This document shows positions 23,822 through 34,862 of a stretch of 64,000 nucleotides of DNA, piece by piece. Where the stretch lies: assembly GCA_900169235.1 (NCBI GenBank), contig FWCC01000397.1:62001-126000 (forward strand), written 5' to 3'. The notes below the pieces were generated by a model. That model was not told the origin of the DNA, searched no databases, and saw nothing but the letters and a program-made list of their open reading frames with translations. This stretch comes from Zarea fungicola (lineage: Eukaryota > Ascomycota > Sordariomycetes > Hypocreales > Cordycipitaceae). How positions within the stretch are numbered: the first letter of the stretch is position 1; each line of letters opens with the position of its first letter. Position numbers and translations under genes: made by a program.

Positions 23822-24525
23822 TTAGTGGTGAGAAGCTTGGCTGATGCGTCGCAGAAGAGCAGCCTCGTATCCAGCGACACCAATCATCAGAGCCTCAACA
23901 GGGACAAGCAGGGTAGCAAGCGTTAGGGCAGCCTTGCTTTCTTTGCACAGTGTACCAAAATGCGGTCGCATGCTCATTGCTACGCCATCCCAGCGGCAGC
24001 TCCAGCTCTGAATCGAGTCTACCTCGGTCGAGGCGTTGATGGCGTAAAAGATGGACATGGCCACAAGAGCGCCGATGAGCCCAATAACTGGTGCCGCCAG
24101 AGAGACGGATGAGTGAGCAGCATATTTGGTGTGGATCTACTTCGCTGTTAGGCCAGTGACTTTTGTAAATGCTTGGCTTTTGTATTGAGACAACTTACGG
24201 CAGACACCTTGCTCAAACCGAGCGCCATACCATTGGCGACAAGGACGATGATACCACACGCAATCAAGGCATTTGTAGGACGAATATCAAACTCGGCCGG
24301 CCACAGTGGCAACAAATACTCTTCGGGAAGAGAAGTCGCACGATAGGCAGCGAGGGTGTCGGCACCAAGACCCAGCACGACGACACCGATTACCAGAGCC
24401 AGCACTGTGAGGCCAACTCGAAGCGTGTTTACGAGTCGAATCAACGCGAGCTTGGATACGGCGTAGTGATCATCGGCTTCAACCTCGAAATCGGATGAGG
24501 AGACCTCGTTTTTGAGTTGTGACAT
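23822..24525 (-). CDS. Four-TM MARVEL-like membrane protein, uncharacterised
   Basis: Two exons (24199-24525 and 23822-24136) join in phase 0 to 213 residues. The start MSQLKNEVSSSDFEVEADDH is a soluble N-terminus. Hydrophobic segments follow at about 34-55 (LRVGLTVLALVIGVVVLGLG), 85-105, 120-138 and 180-203, the spacing of MARVEL-type proteins. The loop between TM3 and TM4 has two Cys (SWSCRWDG and GTLCKESK) that could pair. The family, common in ascomycetes, is thought to sit in plasma-membrane or secretory subdomains. Specific function is unknown. Confidence 0.82.
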
Positions 24526-26083
24526 GTTGATTTATCAAAATGAGTGTGACAAGGAAAGTATGCAAATGTCAATGCAGAAATACACAATGGAATTTGAATA
24601 TGAAGAATAAAACAGGAAATCACAGGTTCCATTCAGCCCAGACCAGGGAATTCCCGACTTCAAGTATACGTTTCTTACCGCCCAGCTCCTGCTACCAGAC
24701 ATCACAAGGTTGCATAGCGCCATCCACTCAGGCCAATGATCTGTATTCTATATTATCGGGCTGGCAGGCTGCTGGCGACAGCCTCGGCGGGCGCTCACTG
24801 TTGTCCCATATCAAGCGCTGCGTTTTGTTTCTTGAAAGACAAGGAAAAGTAGTGTAATGAGCTGATCTCAACTGTGTACCACATTATTGGCCGGCACTCG
24901 GCAGGCCATTCTGAAGTGGTGTCGACGTCGGCGCGTATTCATCCAGCACGAGAATAGACTGGCCAATCACAACACCGTTCCATGGATCGTCACAAACAGC
25001 GCTTCCAGTCTTGGTGCTGAATGGCCATTTAGCCAAAAATTGTGGTTCTCTTCTTCGGCAGATACATGCACAGATTTAATGTTTCTAGGCACTGATTTAC
25101 TTTCAATCGCGATGGTATCGGCACTTGCTGTCCAATACTACTATCCGCAGCAGAGCTCCACGTTCTGTTTCACAGCTTCATTAGGCTGGCTTGCTAATAA
25201 ATGGAGAAGACAGACGAGGCCGAGGGCACACAGCAAGCCATCAATTCCATGGGTATTTTGTTTAATCATTTTTCCTTGATGACGGGTTGAGTATGAAAAC
25301 GTTTGAATTAGTCGTGAGACTTTCTGCCATGCGCTGATTCAGGGTGCAATGATGAAACCCAACCTGCGACACGTAGGGTAAGCTGGTGAGGCCAAGGCAC
25401 GGACATTACCGTTTCGAACCACCATGCCAAGCGAGCACTGTGCCGGCCAAATATCCCCCCACAGGTTCGGAAACTCAAGAAAATGCAGGAGAGTCCCCCA
25501 AAACAACGTTCATGAAACAGTAAACTTTCTTTCAGACCACTTTGACACATGGCAGCTGCTCCCTTGGCAGCTTTCCTACGCCAGGGTAACTGTGTGGACT
25601 CCGCACATGGCCGGCCTGCACTCCTTAGGGACGACTTACATGGATAAAAATATAGAATCCGCTTTTGTCACCTTGTAAGTCTATAACTGAGATCTTTTGT
25701 AATATCTGCAATGTTTGCTGCCGAATATAATTATTTCTGTTTCTAAACTGTTTTCCCGGCCTGCGAAGCCAGCCACCAATAAGATACAACAACAAGAGAT
25801 GAAAATCGACAACAAACGAAGGTAGGATACTCGGGAACAAAATAAAACAGAAATGGAAGAGAGAATCTAATATTTTATTAGCCTAATAAACGAGATATCT
25901 GCGCTGCGCCATGGACCTGAAGTACGTCTTGGCACTCGAAGCAATGAGCTTGCGCAACCTCGACCTCGCGACGACGCAGCGACAACCATCATACAGGAAG
26001 ATCGCGCTTCAACATCAATAGCACCCAAATCAGACAAGATATCCGAGTCTGCAATCAACAATATAGATGAAATCGAGCAAGTC
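24526..26083. other. Intergenic region; may hold the unresolved 5' end of the next gene
   Basis: No independent gene is supported. From 25871 the frame of the gene at 26084 is open without an ATG, and it reads as plausible protein (RDDAATTIIQEDRAST). One possible upstream exon is 25640-25674 (MDKNIESAFVT) spliced to an acceptor at 25880, but it provides no signal peptide. Confidence 0.45.
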
Positions 26084-26951
26084 ATGACGAGCATTGATGT
26101 CGCACTGCCCAGTACACTACTTCGACTCTCGGAAGCCGTGTACAGGCGCACCTTTATTACACTTGTCGCACCGCCGCCAAACCCAACCCAACCGGCCAAG
26201 TCAGATTCAGGGCAGACAATAAAGCCATCGCCGGTACCTCAAAGCTCATCAGCACCTCAGCCGTCGCAATCCCCAACTGAGCAGCCAAAGCCGGCACCGG
26301 CGCCTCCACCTCAATCATCACCGCCGCCACAGTCGCCAGCCAACTCGCAAAGCAACGAGCCAAGTAGTCAAACATCAACACAACCCAGTACCACTAGAAC
26401 TAGGGAGACAACGTCGACTACGACGGCTCCTCTATCAGTGCAGCCCACCGACACAACAATCCCCCCATTTACAGGGCCGAAGCAGGCAGCGGATGAGCCG
26501 CTCGATTCAGCACGACTGTCCCCGCCTCATTCAAAGGGCCTCAGTCGTGGGGCAGAGGTTGGAGTAGTAATTGGAAGTATTGGTAAGTTGAAAAAACTCA
26601 AAAAGAAAAGGGGCAAGATCAAGAACGCCAAGGACTAACAAACAGATAGGGTTTGCGGCTGTTCTGCTGTGTGCAGTCATGTTCTATTGGTACCGGCGCA
26701 AACCGTCGAGAAACACAATATTCACCAACAATAACCCCGCACTCGTGCCGAGGAGAAAGAAATCACACACACGAAACATGTCGTCCATGAGCTCCATGCG
26801 CCAGCCCTTGACGGGAACGCGACTGCCACCGGCCATCCCAGTGGCAGACATGTCGGAGAGTCCGTTTCCGCAGCCGAACCGACCGCTGCCGCCGCTCCCA
26901 ACGCAGCAGTCGTATGTGAATCGGGGCCATGGATCTTTCTACATTGATTAA
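26084..26951 (+). CDS. Pro/Ser/Thr-rich single-pass membrane protein, 5' end unresolved
   Basis: Exon 26084-26582, intron 26583-26649, exon 26650-26951. The visible N-terminal part (LPSTLLRLSEAVYRRTF) is followed by a stalk of about 110 residues rich in Pro, Ser, Gln and Thr, typical of O-mannosylated cell-wall-anchored proteins. One TM segment spans the splice (GAEVGVVIGSIGFAAVLLCA). A basic stop-transfer follows (WYRRKPSRN), then a cytosolic tail ending in a proline-rich motif (RPLPPLP) that resembles an SH3 ligand. The topology resembles a cell-wall sensor, but no Wsc/Cys-rich head is visible. The true start is probably upstream, because the frame is open to 25871. Identity is unknown. Confidence 0.62.
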
Positions 26952-28146
26952 TTTTTGGGAGACTTGATCCCTCCTATGGCGGTGCAAAGTCGGAGCAAAA
27001 ATAGTTGAAAGTGTACCCTGCCTTTGCTGCAGTGACACTTGGCAGAACTGGGCCTGTCAATAATCTAGCCCATGAAAATGTATTGTTAATTTTATAGAAA
27101 TGTTTCGTAGCGATAATGATTTAATGGATTCATTCCGTCAAGAACGGACTATAATTTTGGCAAAAGGGGGATTCCCAGAGAGACACATGCGATGCTTCTA
27201 ATTGTTTGTATCTTTAAAAGAGAAATATATTGTGATCTGACTGTGGCTTGCCTTGGTTGATTGCATCCACCGTTGGAGTTAGACAGTCAATGTGCCACGA
27301 ATTGGGTACAGAAAAACTTGAAACAAAAGAACCAAAAGAACCAGTAGAAACGAGCCAGAGCCAGACATAGGCAAACCAAAGTTGGAAGCTAACATTCTTA
27401 TCTCGGCAATCGTGACAGTGGCTACAAAATGTCCGTTTTATCGCACATCATCGTACTAGTTCATCACGCGATAAGTGGCGCGGAGAACATGTGTTGCATT
27501 GCAGCTGCTCGCCGTGGCCAATTTGTAATTATCCAATGACGAAGACATATTGTATCATTTAGCAGTTAATATGTATGCTGCATCATGTGGGGGTTGGTAC
27601 ATGCATGATGCATGACTGAGTCTTATCCGGTTCGCATGTAAACCAAGCATGTTGCTGAAAGCGTCTTGAAGAGTAATACAGCATCCATGAAATGACGGCG
27701 CAAATTCGTTCTCGCTCGAATTGATCAATGCTTGCTCTTATAAGCATCGTAGTGGATGAAATAGACTAGCCAAACTTGAGATGGCGCCATCTCACCTCAT
27801 TCATGAGGTAGATATGCGGCGTTGGGAAGGCGTCCGTCAGTGATAACAGACCTGAACCGTTCAGCGGAGACAATGCGGGGAGCCGAAACCGGTGCGCGAT
27901 GTATGCTTGCTTGATTTGTAAACTGTATTGTAGGACATGCGAATGTGGATTTAGAAACCTTGTAGTCGCAGCATTTGAATGGCTGCCCAGCGATGGTAGG
28001 CTATGGCGTAATCGCGTTGGTGCATCCCGTAATGGAGACGGCTCTGGTATATAGTTTGCCGCCTACGGCAACGATCGAGCCACGATTTATTTAGCATTTA
28101 AGTAAAACCCGCCTATTATATCCGATACGACTATATTTATTATAAA
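26952..28146. other. 1.2-kb intergenic region
   Basis: No ORF or RNA gene is supported. AT-rich sequence immediately precedes the dioxygenase start and may include its TATA region. Confidence 0.6.
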
Positions 28147-29585
28147 ATGGCGGCTGCAGCTACTCTGCCACCGACCTTTGCCGCCGGCCCTGTTGGCCAA
28201 CCGGATATTGCCTACACGCCAAACTGGGATACATATCAATCTCGCGTCGAACGCCATGTTAAGGATGAGAAGAGATCCCAGGATCTACCTCAGGGCTTCC
28301 CTACGAAGCTCGAATCCGATCTCGTCTGGGATGGCCAAACCGTGTCTGACAAGTACCAGTGGTGGTATAAGTTGGATGAGGCTGACATTGAAGAGATCAA
28401 CCATGCTCTGAAACATTTCAAGAGTATGTTTTTCTGGACAAGAAATAATATTGAACATGAATTGACACATAAAAAAAGGCCTCGACAAGCCTCTCGGTGA
28501 CATCACACAAGAAACATTCCCTCTTCCCAAGCTTCACGACACGCTTCGCGGCATCTCCAAGGAGATCCACCTCGGCCACGGCTTCAAAGTCGTCCGCGGC
28601 ATTCCCGTCCAAAACTACACACGCGAAGAAAACATCATCATCTACGCCGGCCTTGCATCCCATGTCGCGCCCAAACGCGGTCGCCAGGATAAAAGCTTTG
28701 ATGGCAAACCCGCCGATGTGGTCCTCGCTCACATCAAGGATCTCACAGCCACTGTCGACCCGCACAGAATCGGCGCGCCGGCCTACACAACGGAGAAGCA
28801 AGTATTTCATACTGATGCTGGTGATGTAATTGCGCTCTTTGCCCTCGAGGCGGCTGCAGAAGGCGGCGAGAGCTACCTCGCTAGCAGTTGGCATGTGTAC
28901 AACCAATTGGCGGCCACAAGACCGGATCTGATTAAGACGCTGTCCGAGCCCTGGGACAGCGACGAGTACGTCAAAGCCCGAAAAACAATAGATACGAAAG
29001 GACTCTGAAGAGTTATTGTACTGACCTCTTCCCTTTCCAGGTTCGGTAAATCCGGCCCTCCTGGTTACACGGCACGTCCGCTACTCTACCATCAACCTGC
29101 GGAAGGCGACGCCGAAGAGCGCCTCATCATCCAGTACGCCAGACGCAACTTTACCGGATACTGGGGCCTGCCGCGCAGCGCAGACATCCCTCCCATCACA
29201 GAGGCACAAGCCGAGGCGCTGGATGCACTGCACTTTACAGCTGAGAAGGCAGCCGTGTCGCTCGAGTTTCAAGCTGGTGACATTCAGTTTGTGAATAACC
29301 TGAGCATCTTTCATGCACGTGGTGCATTCAGAGATTCCCCTGAGAAGCAGTAAGTTTAACCCTTGCGCAGGGAACTTTCCATTTATGCAGCATGCTGACT
29401 TGAACAGCCGACATCTGGTAAGACTGTGGCTGCGGGATGAGGAACTGGCGTGGAAGACTCCACTGCAGCTACAAGATCGATGGGACAAGGTGTACGGTGG
29501 TGTCACAGCAGAGAATCAGGTTTTCCCGCTTGAGCCATTCCTGCGTGCTCCGTCAAGTGGCGAACAGCCAAGGGCGGCCGAGTAA
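28147..29585 (+). CDS. TfdA/TauD-family Fe(II)/2-oxoglutarate dioxygenase
   Basis: Family members hydroxylate small acids or sulfonates using Fe(II), O2 and 2-oxoglutarate. Four exons (28147-28423, 28479-28965, 29041-29349, 29408-29585) join to 416 residues. The metal triad is visible: the HxD pair in QVFHTDAGD (His203, Asp205) and the distal His in SIFHARGAF (about His346). Arg residues in RHLVRLWLRD bind 2-oxoglutarate in the family. There is no signal peptide, so it is probably cytosolic. The N-terminal about 95 residues are an extension common to the fungal clade. The substrate cannot be read from sequence. It converges with the alpha/beta hydrolase gene 300 bp downstream. Confidence 0.92.
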
Positions 29586-29884
29586 TAGCGGCTATGTATT
29601 TTGAGCGACAATATCAACTGTCTAGGCTGAGCAACAATGCCATATTTTAAAACAAATTGTATGAAACTGTCTAAAAAAGTGAAAAGTAAAGCGCACCGGA
29701 AAGGTGATTTGAAGATTCCCAACACTGGTGATCCCCGCAACATATCGTGCAACGGCAATATATTGTCCACAAGATGATTTTGATTAAAGAAGTAAGAGAC
29801 GAAGCAAATGCACCGAACTGGTCTCGCGACACAAGTATCTTGAAATTTCCGAGAGTTGTATAATAGTTCAGAAAAGACAGAATA

Positions 29885-30994
29885 CTAAAAAACAGTCTCA
29901 TTGTCAACGACTAACGCGCGACAATGATACACAACCCTTGAACCGTCGCTGCTAGCGAGCAGCGCCTCCAACTCATGCTTCCAGAGCTTGGCAATAGTAT
30001 GGGTGCCATGCCCGCGAGTTTCGTCACTAATAGGCAAGATGACAGCGCGACCCCTACGCACCCTCTTGATGCCTTCCTCCAGTAAGCCCAGCTCAGGTGG
30101 GTTGATCTGGTCGTCGGCCGAGTTGATGGCCACCAGATCTGCCTTGATCTTTCCCAGTAGCGGCGCGGGGTCATAGTCGCTCGACGAGCGGATCTGGTAG
30201 AGCAAGTCGTTGGCGTCCGTCGCCTCGAGCAGCTTCGCAATCCTCTCGTCCAGAAACGCATCGGCCTCGTCGCGCGTCGGGCTCTCCTTTTGCCACTGCA
30301 GCGGCACCGAGGACATCCACGTCAGGGTGTAGAGCGCCGACGTCAGCCCCCGCAGCGGCTGCGTGCTGTAGTTGCCCTGCTTGTACTCCGGGTCGGACTG
30401 GATGGCGTTCATAATCATGCGGCGCGACATGCGGTTGCGGCCCGCAATCTGCACGGGCAGCGACGCCAGCGGCAGCGCGGCGTCCATGAAGCCCGGGTAC
30501 AGCGCCGACCAGAGCCAGGTCTGCATGCCGCCCATCGAGGTGCCCATGACGAGGCGCAGGTGGTTGACGCGCAGGCCCCCTGTGAGCAGGGCGTGGTCGG
30601 CCGCCACCATGTCCTGGTACCCGTACTGGGGGAACCTGCCGCGCAGGCCGTCGCTGGGCTTGCTGGACCGGCCGTGGCCGATGCCGTCGCGGAGGATGAT
30701 GTAGTACCGCGAGGCGTCGAGGGGCTGGCCGGGCCCGAACAGCTCGCCGGCAAACATGTCCTGGAGGAACTGGGTGCTGGAGCCGCCCGTGCCGTGGAGG
30801 ATCAGCACGGCGTTGGTCGTGCGCCCGTTCTCGTTCACGGCTGCCTCTCCGAGCGTGCGGCAATGCAGGCGGAGGACCGGCAGCTTCTCGCCAGAGGTAA
30901 ATGGGAAGTCCTTGATTTGAAAGTCCTGTTCCCGCCAGGCCGGCAGATAATCAGGCTCCGGGGCCGGCTCCGCGGCGAGGAGAATTTCTTGCAT
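29885..30994 (-). CDS. MetX-like alpha/beta hydrolase (homoserine O-acetyltransferase-type fold)
   Basis: An intronless gene of 369 residues. The oxyanion region (LILHGTGGSS, about 65-73), the nucleophile elbow GTSMGG (Ser153), the acid in INSADDQINPPE (about Asp310) and the His in RGHGTHTIAKLW (about 345) form the expected triad of the MetX-like subgroup. True homoserine acetyltransferases are longer and have a different lid, so this is better called a MetX-like esterase/acyltransferase of unknown substrate. There is no signal peptide. The gene is single-exon and GC-rich, and bacterial proteins of this group are common, so past acquisition from bacteria is possible but untested. The stop lies 300 bp from the stop of the convergent dioxygenase. 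Confidence 0.87.
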   Translation of the reverse strand: MQEILLAAEPAPEPDYLPAWREQDFQIKDFPFTSGEKLPVLRLHCRTLGEAAVNENGRTTNAVLILHGTGGSSTQFLQDMFAGELFGPGQPLDASRYYIILRDGIGHGRSSKPSDGLRGRFPQYGYQDMVAADHALLTGGLRVNHLRLVMGTSMGGMQTWLWSALYPGFMDAALPLASLPVQIAGRNRMSRRMIMNAIQSDPEYKQGNYSTQPLRGLTSALYTLTWMSSVPLQWQKESPTRDEADAFLDERIAKLLEATDANDLLYQIRSSSDYDPAPLLGKIKADLVAINSADDQINPPELGLLEEGIKRVRRGRAVILPISDETRGHGTHTIAKLWKHELEALLASSDGSRVVYHCRALVVDNETVF

Positions 30995-31630
30995 TTGGGA
31001 TGAGTTGAGGACGTGAGATCGATACTGCTAGAGAACTGTGTGGTCCGTTAGTTAGGGACTCTGGTCTCGCTGGGCAATTAGTGACTCGGTAATCCATTAT
31101 TCATCAACTTTAAAGTAATAGATGACGATTCGATTGGTGGAGCGACAGACGTACCCATTGCGGAGTCGTGTGGTGCAATACCCCAGACTATCGGCGCCGG
31201 TCCGGCAACAGACCGGCGATAACTTCGCGACCAGCATTGTACGCCGCGGGAGAGCCACCGATCTTGGGCGACCACACCACAATCGGGCAATTTTTCTTCC
31301 CGCGTCCTGTGTATGGCATTTTGCCATCATTTCCAAGAACATGTCAAGAAATGTTTCTTAGGCTGTGAATCTGGACCGCCATTCTACAGCGGCAGAGATT
31401 GAAAGACTAGCAATCATCTATCTGAAGACCAAGTTCTCACTTTGCTTCGCCTTTTCAATAAATGAATATTAACTTTCTGACTTCACGGATTTGGAGATAC
31501 TGCGACAGACTTGCACGGGAATCACATGTCCAGCCAAAATACTAGACATCTGGGATGTCGTGGAATAGGGAAGCTGCTAAGCCAAACTATTCAAGAGTAG
31601 AGTTAGAATAGATTCAATTTGGCTATATAT
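30995..31630. other. Intergenic region between the two hydrolase genes
   Basis: Promoter of the MetX-like gene and 3' region of the peptidase gene. The ORFs at 31078-31368 have no domain and are not annotated. Confidence 0.6.
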
Positions 31631-33439
31631 TTACCAGTTAAATCGCGGCCCTGGGACGGATCCTGACAAGTCCCGCAGAGCTGCAAGGAGTTCCTCGTCC
31701 TCTTCAACTGCAGCACTTTCTACGCCTGCGGCTTGTTCAGTCTGCGGCTTCTCTTTCTCAGGAGCAATAAAGTATGGCTCATCGCTTCCGCATCGTACAT
31801 GATCCTCATCCGGCAACGAACCGCTGACAAAGTACGCACGGAGGAGGTCATTGGCGCACTTGGATGGTCTTGATAGTGCGCAGTGCCCGTAGCCTTTGAC
31901 CTCGACAAGCTTGGCCGCGACAAACGCCTCACGAGCAATGTGCGCGGCGGCCAGCGGACACACTGGGTCGTACGTCGACGACATGACCAGCAGCGGGTGC
32001 CGCGTTTCGACGCCGCGCCGAGGCTCAAAGCTATGCGCCTTGGGCACCGGCCACTGCGCGCGCAGAATCGCCCATTCCGTCATGGATAGGGTCCATGGGG
32101 CATATACTTTGCCGGCTGCGGCGCCAATGTCGAGGACGCCGCGTCGATCGCTCGGCCATGGGGGCCGCCCAGACTGCCCATCGTTGGCGTGGATAATGTG
32201 GACGTTCTCAGTCTCGACATCCTCGCCATCGTCGCTGGTCCGCTCTGGGTATGCTAGCACTGCGGCCGTCGCGTTGCCGGAAAGCAGCTGGGCGAGATTG
32301 TCCGCGAGCGTGTACCAGAGCTTTGACGAGTAGGTGGCCCCGAATATGCCATTCTGCAAGATGGAGTCGCGGGAAATGGTCCCAAACGTGGTGCTGTTGA
32401 CATAGACACCCATGGGGCCGTTTTCACGGAGCGAATCAAGGAAATGCGTGACGTTGCTCTGAATTTGCCTGCCCGTGGCGCCGAAACTCGACAGGGAGCA
32501 GTTTCTGCCAGCCTTGGCGCACTCGTCAAAGAAGCCATCAACAGTCTTGTCCGTGTCCAGGCTGAAGCGTTCCACGGTGAGATTTTGGTACCAGATAAAG
32601 GGGTCTACAACGCCGTCAATCACCACGCGCCCTACCCTGTCCGGAAACATCATTGCATAGGTGGCCCCGAGCAGCGTCCCGTAGCTGTAGCCAAGATAGT
32701 AGAGGGAGTCCTGCCCGAGGGCGTCGAGGACACTGTTCATGTCGGTCGCCGTCTGGGGCGTGTTGATGTGCGGCGCATACTCGCCCAGGTGGTCGGCGCA
32801 GGCCTGCAAAATGTTGCCCGCCTCCTCGTAGTACTGAACGTCCTGCTCCCCGTCGCCCTTCAGGCGGAGACCATGGGTGCGTCGCATCTTGGCATCCGCA
32901 AAGCACCCGGCCTGTGGCCGCGACGCACCAATGCCTCGCGGGTCGAAGCCGACAAGATGAAAGCCATCACCCAGCGCCTTTTGCAGTGAGAGGCCCCGTT
33001 TTCTTAGGAATTCCACGCCACTGCCGCCAGGCCCGCCCGGGTTGAGCAAGATGCTGTGAGTCGCATTGGCGTTGCCGCGAAGGCGCATCATGGGAATGCT
33101 AAAGGTCTTGTTTCCTGAACGGGAGGCATTGAAGTGATCCATTGGCACATCGATGGTGCAGCACTCCACCGGCTTGCCCTCGAGGTCACCACATTGTGCC
33201 CAGGAAATTGTTTCACCAGGGTACGTGAGAACAGGGTCGCCGTGCGAGCCATTGAGCAGTAGGTAGAGAGCAGCAGCAACGAAAGCGAAAATTATAGTAG
33301 CAATCAAAGCGATGAGGATACTTTTCTTTCTTGTCGAGATTGTCGACTGCGGAAGGATGGGCTCTGTCTCATCGGTCTCGACTGGGTTGGGCAATAACGG
33401 TGCCCGCTCCGGGTCGACTGTGGTATTGGTACTGGACAT
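31631..33439 (-). CDS. Membrane-anchored TAP-like tripeptidyl/prolyl aminopeptidase (alpha/beta hydrolase, S33)
   Basis: A single exon of 602 residues. A cytosolic N-terminus (about 1-38) precedes a signal anchor at about 40-62 (ILIALIATIIFAFVAAALYL), so the catalytic part faces the secretory lumen or cell surface. The alpha/beta hydrolase domain shows the oxyanion loop LLNPGGPGGSG (about 131-141), GFDPRGIG (164-171) and the nucleophile motif GYSYGT (Ser252). The TAP C-terminal domain supplies SSTYDPVCP and the catalytic-His region GYGHCAL. Several N-glycosylation sequons (e.g. NATH) fit a luminal location. The family removes N-terminal tri- or dipeptides; exact specificity is unknown. The start is the second codon of the TTG-ATG pair. 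Confidence 0.93.
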   Translation of the reverse strand: MSSTNTTVDPERAPLLPNPVETDETEPILPQSTISTRKKSILIALIATIIFAFVAAALYLLLNGSHGDPVLTYPGETISWAQCGDLEGKPVECCTIDVPMDHFNASRSGNKTFSIPMMRLRGNANATHSILLNPGGPGGSGVEFLRKRGLSLQKALGDGFHLVGFDPRGIGASRPQAGCFADAKMRRTHGLRLKGDGEQDVQYYEEAGNILQACADHLGEYAPHINTPQTATDMNSVLDALGQDSLYYLGYSYGTLLGATYAMMFPDRVGRVVIDGVVDPFIWYQNLTVERFSLDTDKTVDGFFDECAKAGRNCSLSSFGATGRQIQSNVTHFLDSLRENGPMGVYVNSTTFGTISRDSILQNGIFGATYSSKLWYTLADNLAQLLSGNATAAVLAYPERTSDDGEDVETENVHIIHANDGQSGRPPWPSDRRGVLDIGAAAGKVYAPWTLSMTEWAILRAQWPVPKAHSFEPRRGVETRHPLLVMSSTYDPVCPLAAAHIAREAFVAAKLVEVKGYGHCALSRPSKCANDLLRAYFVSGSLPDEDHVRCGSDEPYFIAPEKEKPQTEQAAGVESAAVEEDEELLAALRDLSGSVPGPRFNW

Positions 33440-33936
33440 CAAACTGATTTGGCAATAAATATAACTGGACGTAATAAAGATACTTCTTCAAATGGATTGG
33501 ATTTTAGAGCTAGAATCTCGTGCATGTGAGGCTCCAGCAATTATGCGAATTTCTAGACAAGGCTGAGTGCTTACGCGTCCGAGGTCGAGATTCAGGATTT
33601 CGCGTGACTAGTTAGTTGATCTAACTATTGAAGGCGCTGATGCGAGCCGTATTAGTCGAGACACAAAGGTGCCTACCTACCCACCTTCATGGAGGGTTCT
33701 TATCGCCGAATTTGTTACATCAGCGAGTTGGTCTGATCATCTTTCCAAAAGAGAAGTTACTTGGCAAGAGTTTTTATCGTCTTAAATAATTTCCCCAAAT
33801 TTTTAAAATAAATACATTAAATATACTAAATAGCCTAAGACCGGGTTTCGTTTCAAATATGCATTTATTTATCCAGAGCAAACTTCTAGCGTGCATTCAA
33901 TGATTCACAACAGAGTCAGTATGGTAAAGCAGTAAT
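33440..33936. other. AT-rich intergenic region
   Basis: Peptidase promoter on the left and the 3' end of the kinase-like gene on the right. No other feature seen. Confidence 0.6.
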
Positions 33937-34862
33937 TCAAATGCCTTTGGACAATACAAAATACAGCCAAGGGTAATAGTACGTCTCGTTATCCATCACA
34001 TCCATGACTAGGGGTAAGTACTTGGCACGCCATTCGTCCTGAGTCTCAACACTAAGGCGATTTGGATCCAGGTCTACACGGCGTGACTTGCAATATTCCC
34101 AATAAAAAGGGTACCAACCTGATTGGGCCCAGTCTATGATGGCAACCACTGCTGGATTGGGCCCTTTGGAAAGTAGAATATTCGGCGCGCAAAGATCTGC
34201 GTGTGTAAAGACTATGGGTGTTTCATGGAAAACATCAATTCCACAAGCAGCGTGAAACTTTTTTGTGGCATCTGGCTCTTAAAATGGGCCGACGAGCTCT
34301 TTGCACCCTTGGAGGAAGACTTCATTGAGCGACTGTTTGCATATACCACCTGTCAACACATCAGTGATGTGAGGCTCTTAGTTTGCGCGTTGGACTACCA
34401 ACCTATGAAGCATTCACCGTCATCTTGTCGCAATTGCCGCCAGAAATCAACCATGTACCTCAGCTGGGCGCAGATAGACAGTCTACTGGACTCATCCAGG
34501 TCCTGCCATCGTGCGTCCAGCGTGTCGCCCTCAACCAGCTCCATGTAAATGAACCCCTGGCCCCCGTCGAAGGTCCAGTCGAAGACTTCAGGTATTCGGA
34601 CCTTGTCGCGTAATTTCTCGCCGATCAAAACTTGAGTTTCAGCCTCGCCAACCGTTACGGCGCCCCCATACTTGACGAGGTGACCGAGCGAAGGGAAGCG
34701 GACTGGAGTTGCGCGAGAGAAGTTGTCGGCATAAATGCCGCCAGGGTTACTTTTGAGCGACCTGACCTGGCTTGGTGAGGGGAGCTCAACTCGGGATATA
34801 ATACTCCAGGTGACAGTTGAGAGGCCTGGTTCTGGACTGTAGATGTCAGTCTTTGTTGCCAT
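33937..34862 (-). pseudogene. APH-family (aminoglycoside-phosphotransferase-like) small-molecule kinase with in-frame stop
   Basis: Exons 34403-34862 and 33937-34349 join in one frame of 290 codons, interrupted by TAA at 34279-34281. Before the stop: an N-lobe-like part ending in a hinge (FIYMELVEGDTL) and the helix DLDESSRLSICAQLR. After the stop: the catalytic loop TPIVFTHADLCAPNIL (the family HxDxxxxN) and the metal-binding VVAIIDWAQSGWYP, so the kinase core is otherwise intact. The stop falls in a linker after a G-P-F motif where homologs continue. CAA to TAA in a CpA context would explain it, which fits repeat-induced point mutation, but sequencing error or an unusual intron is not excluded. 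Fungal members are mostly uncharacterised phosphotransferases. Confidence 0.78.

Noticed and set aside
24887..25279. 130-residue plus-strand ORF
   Set aside because: No domain and no coherent splice partners; composition like noncoding DNA.
25400..25440. GTTTCGAACCACC resembling a tRNA B box on the minus strand
   Set aside because: No acceptor stem, A box or cloverleaf could be formed around it.
30290..31003. 237-residue plus-strand ORF opposite the MetX-like hydrolase
   Set aside because: GC-rich antisense shadow with an Arg/Ala/Val composition.
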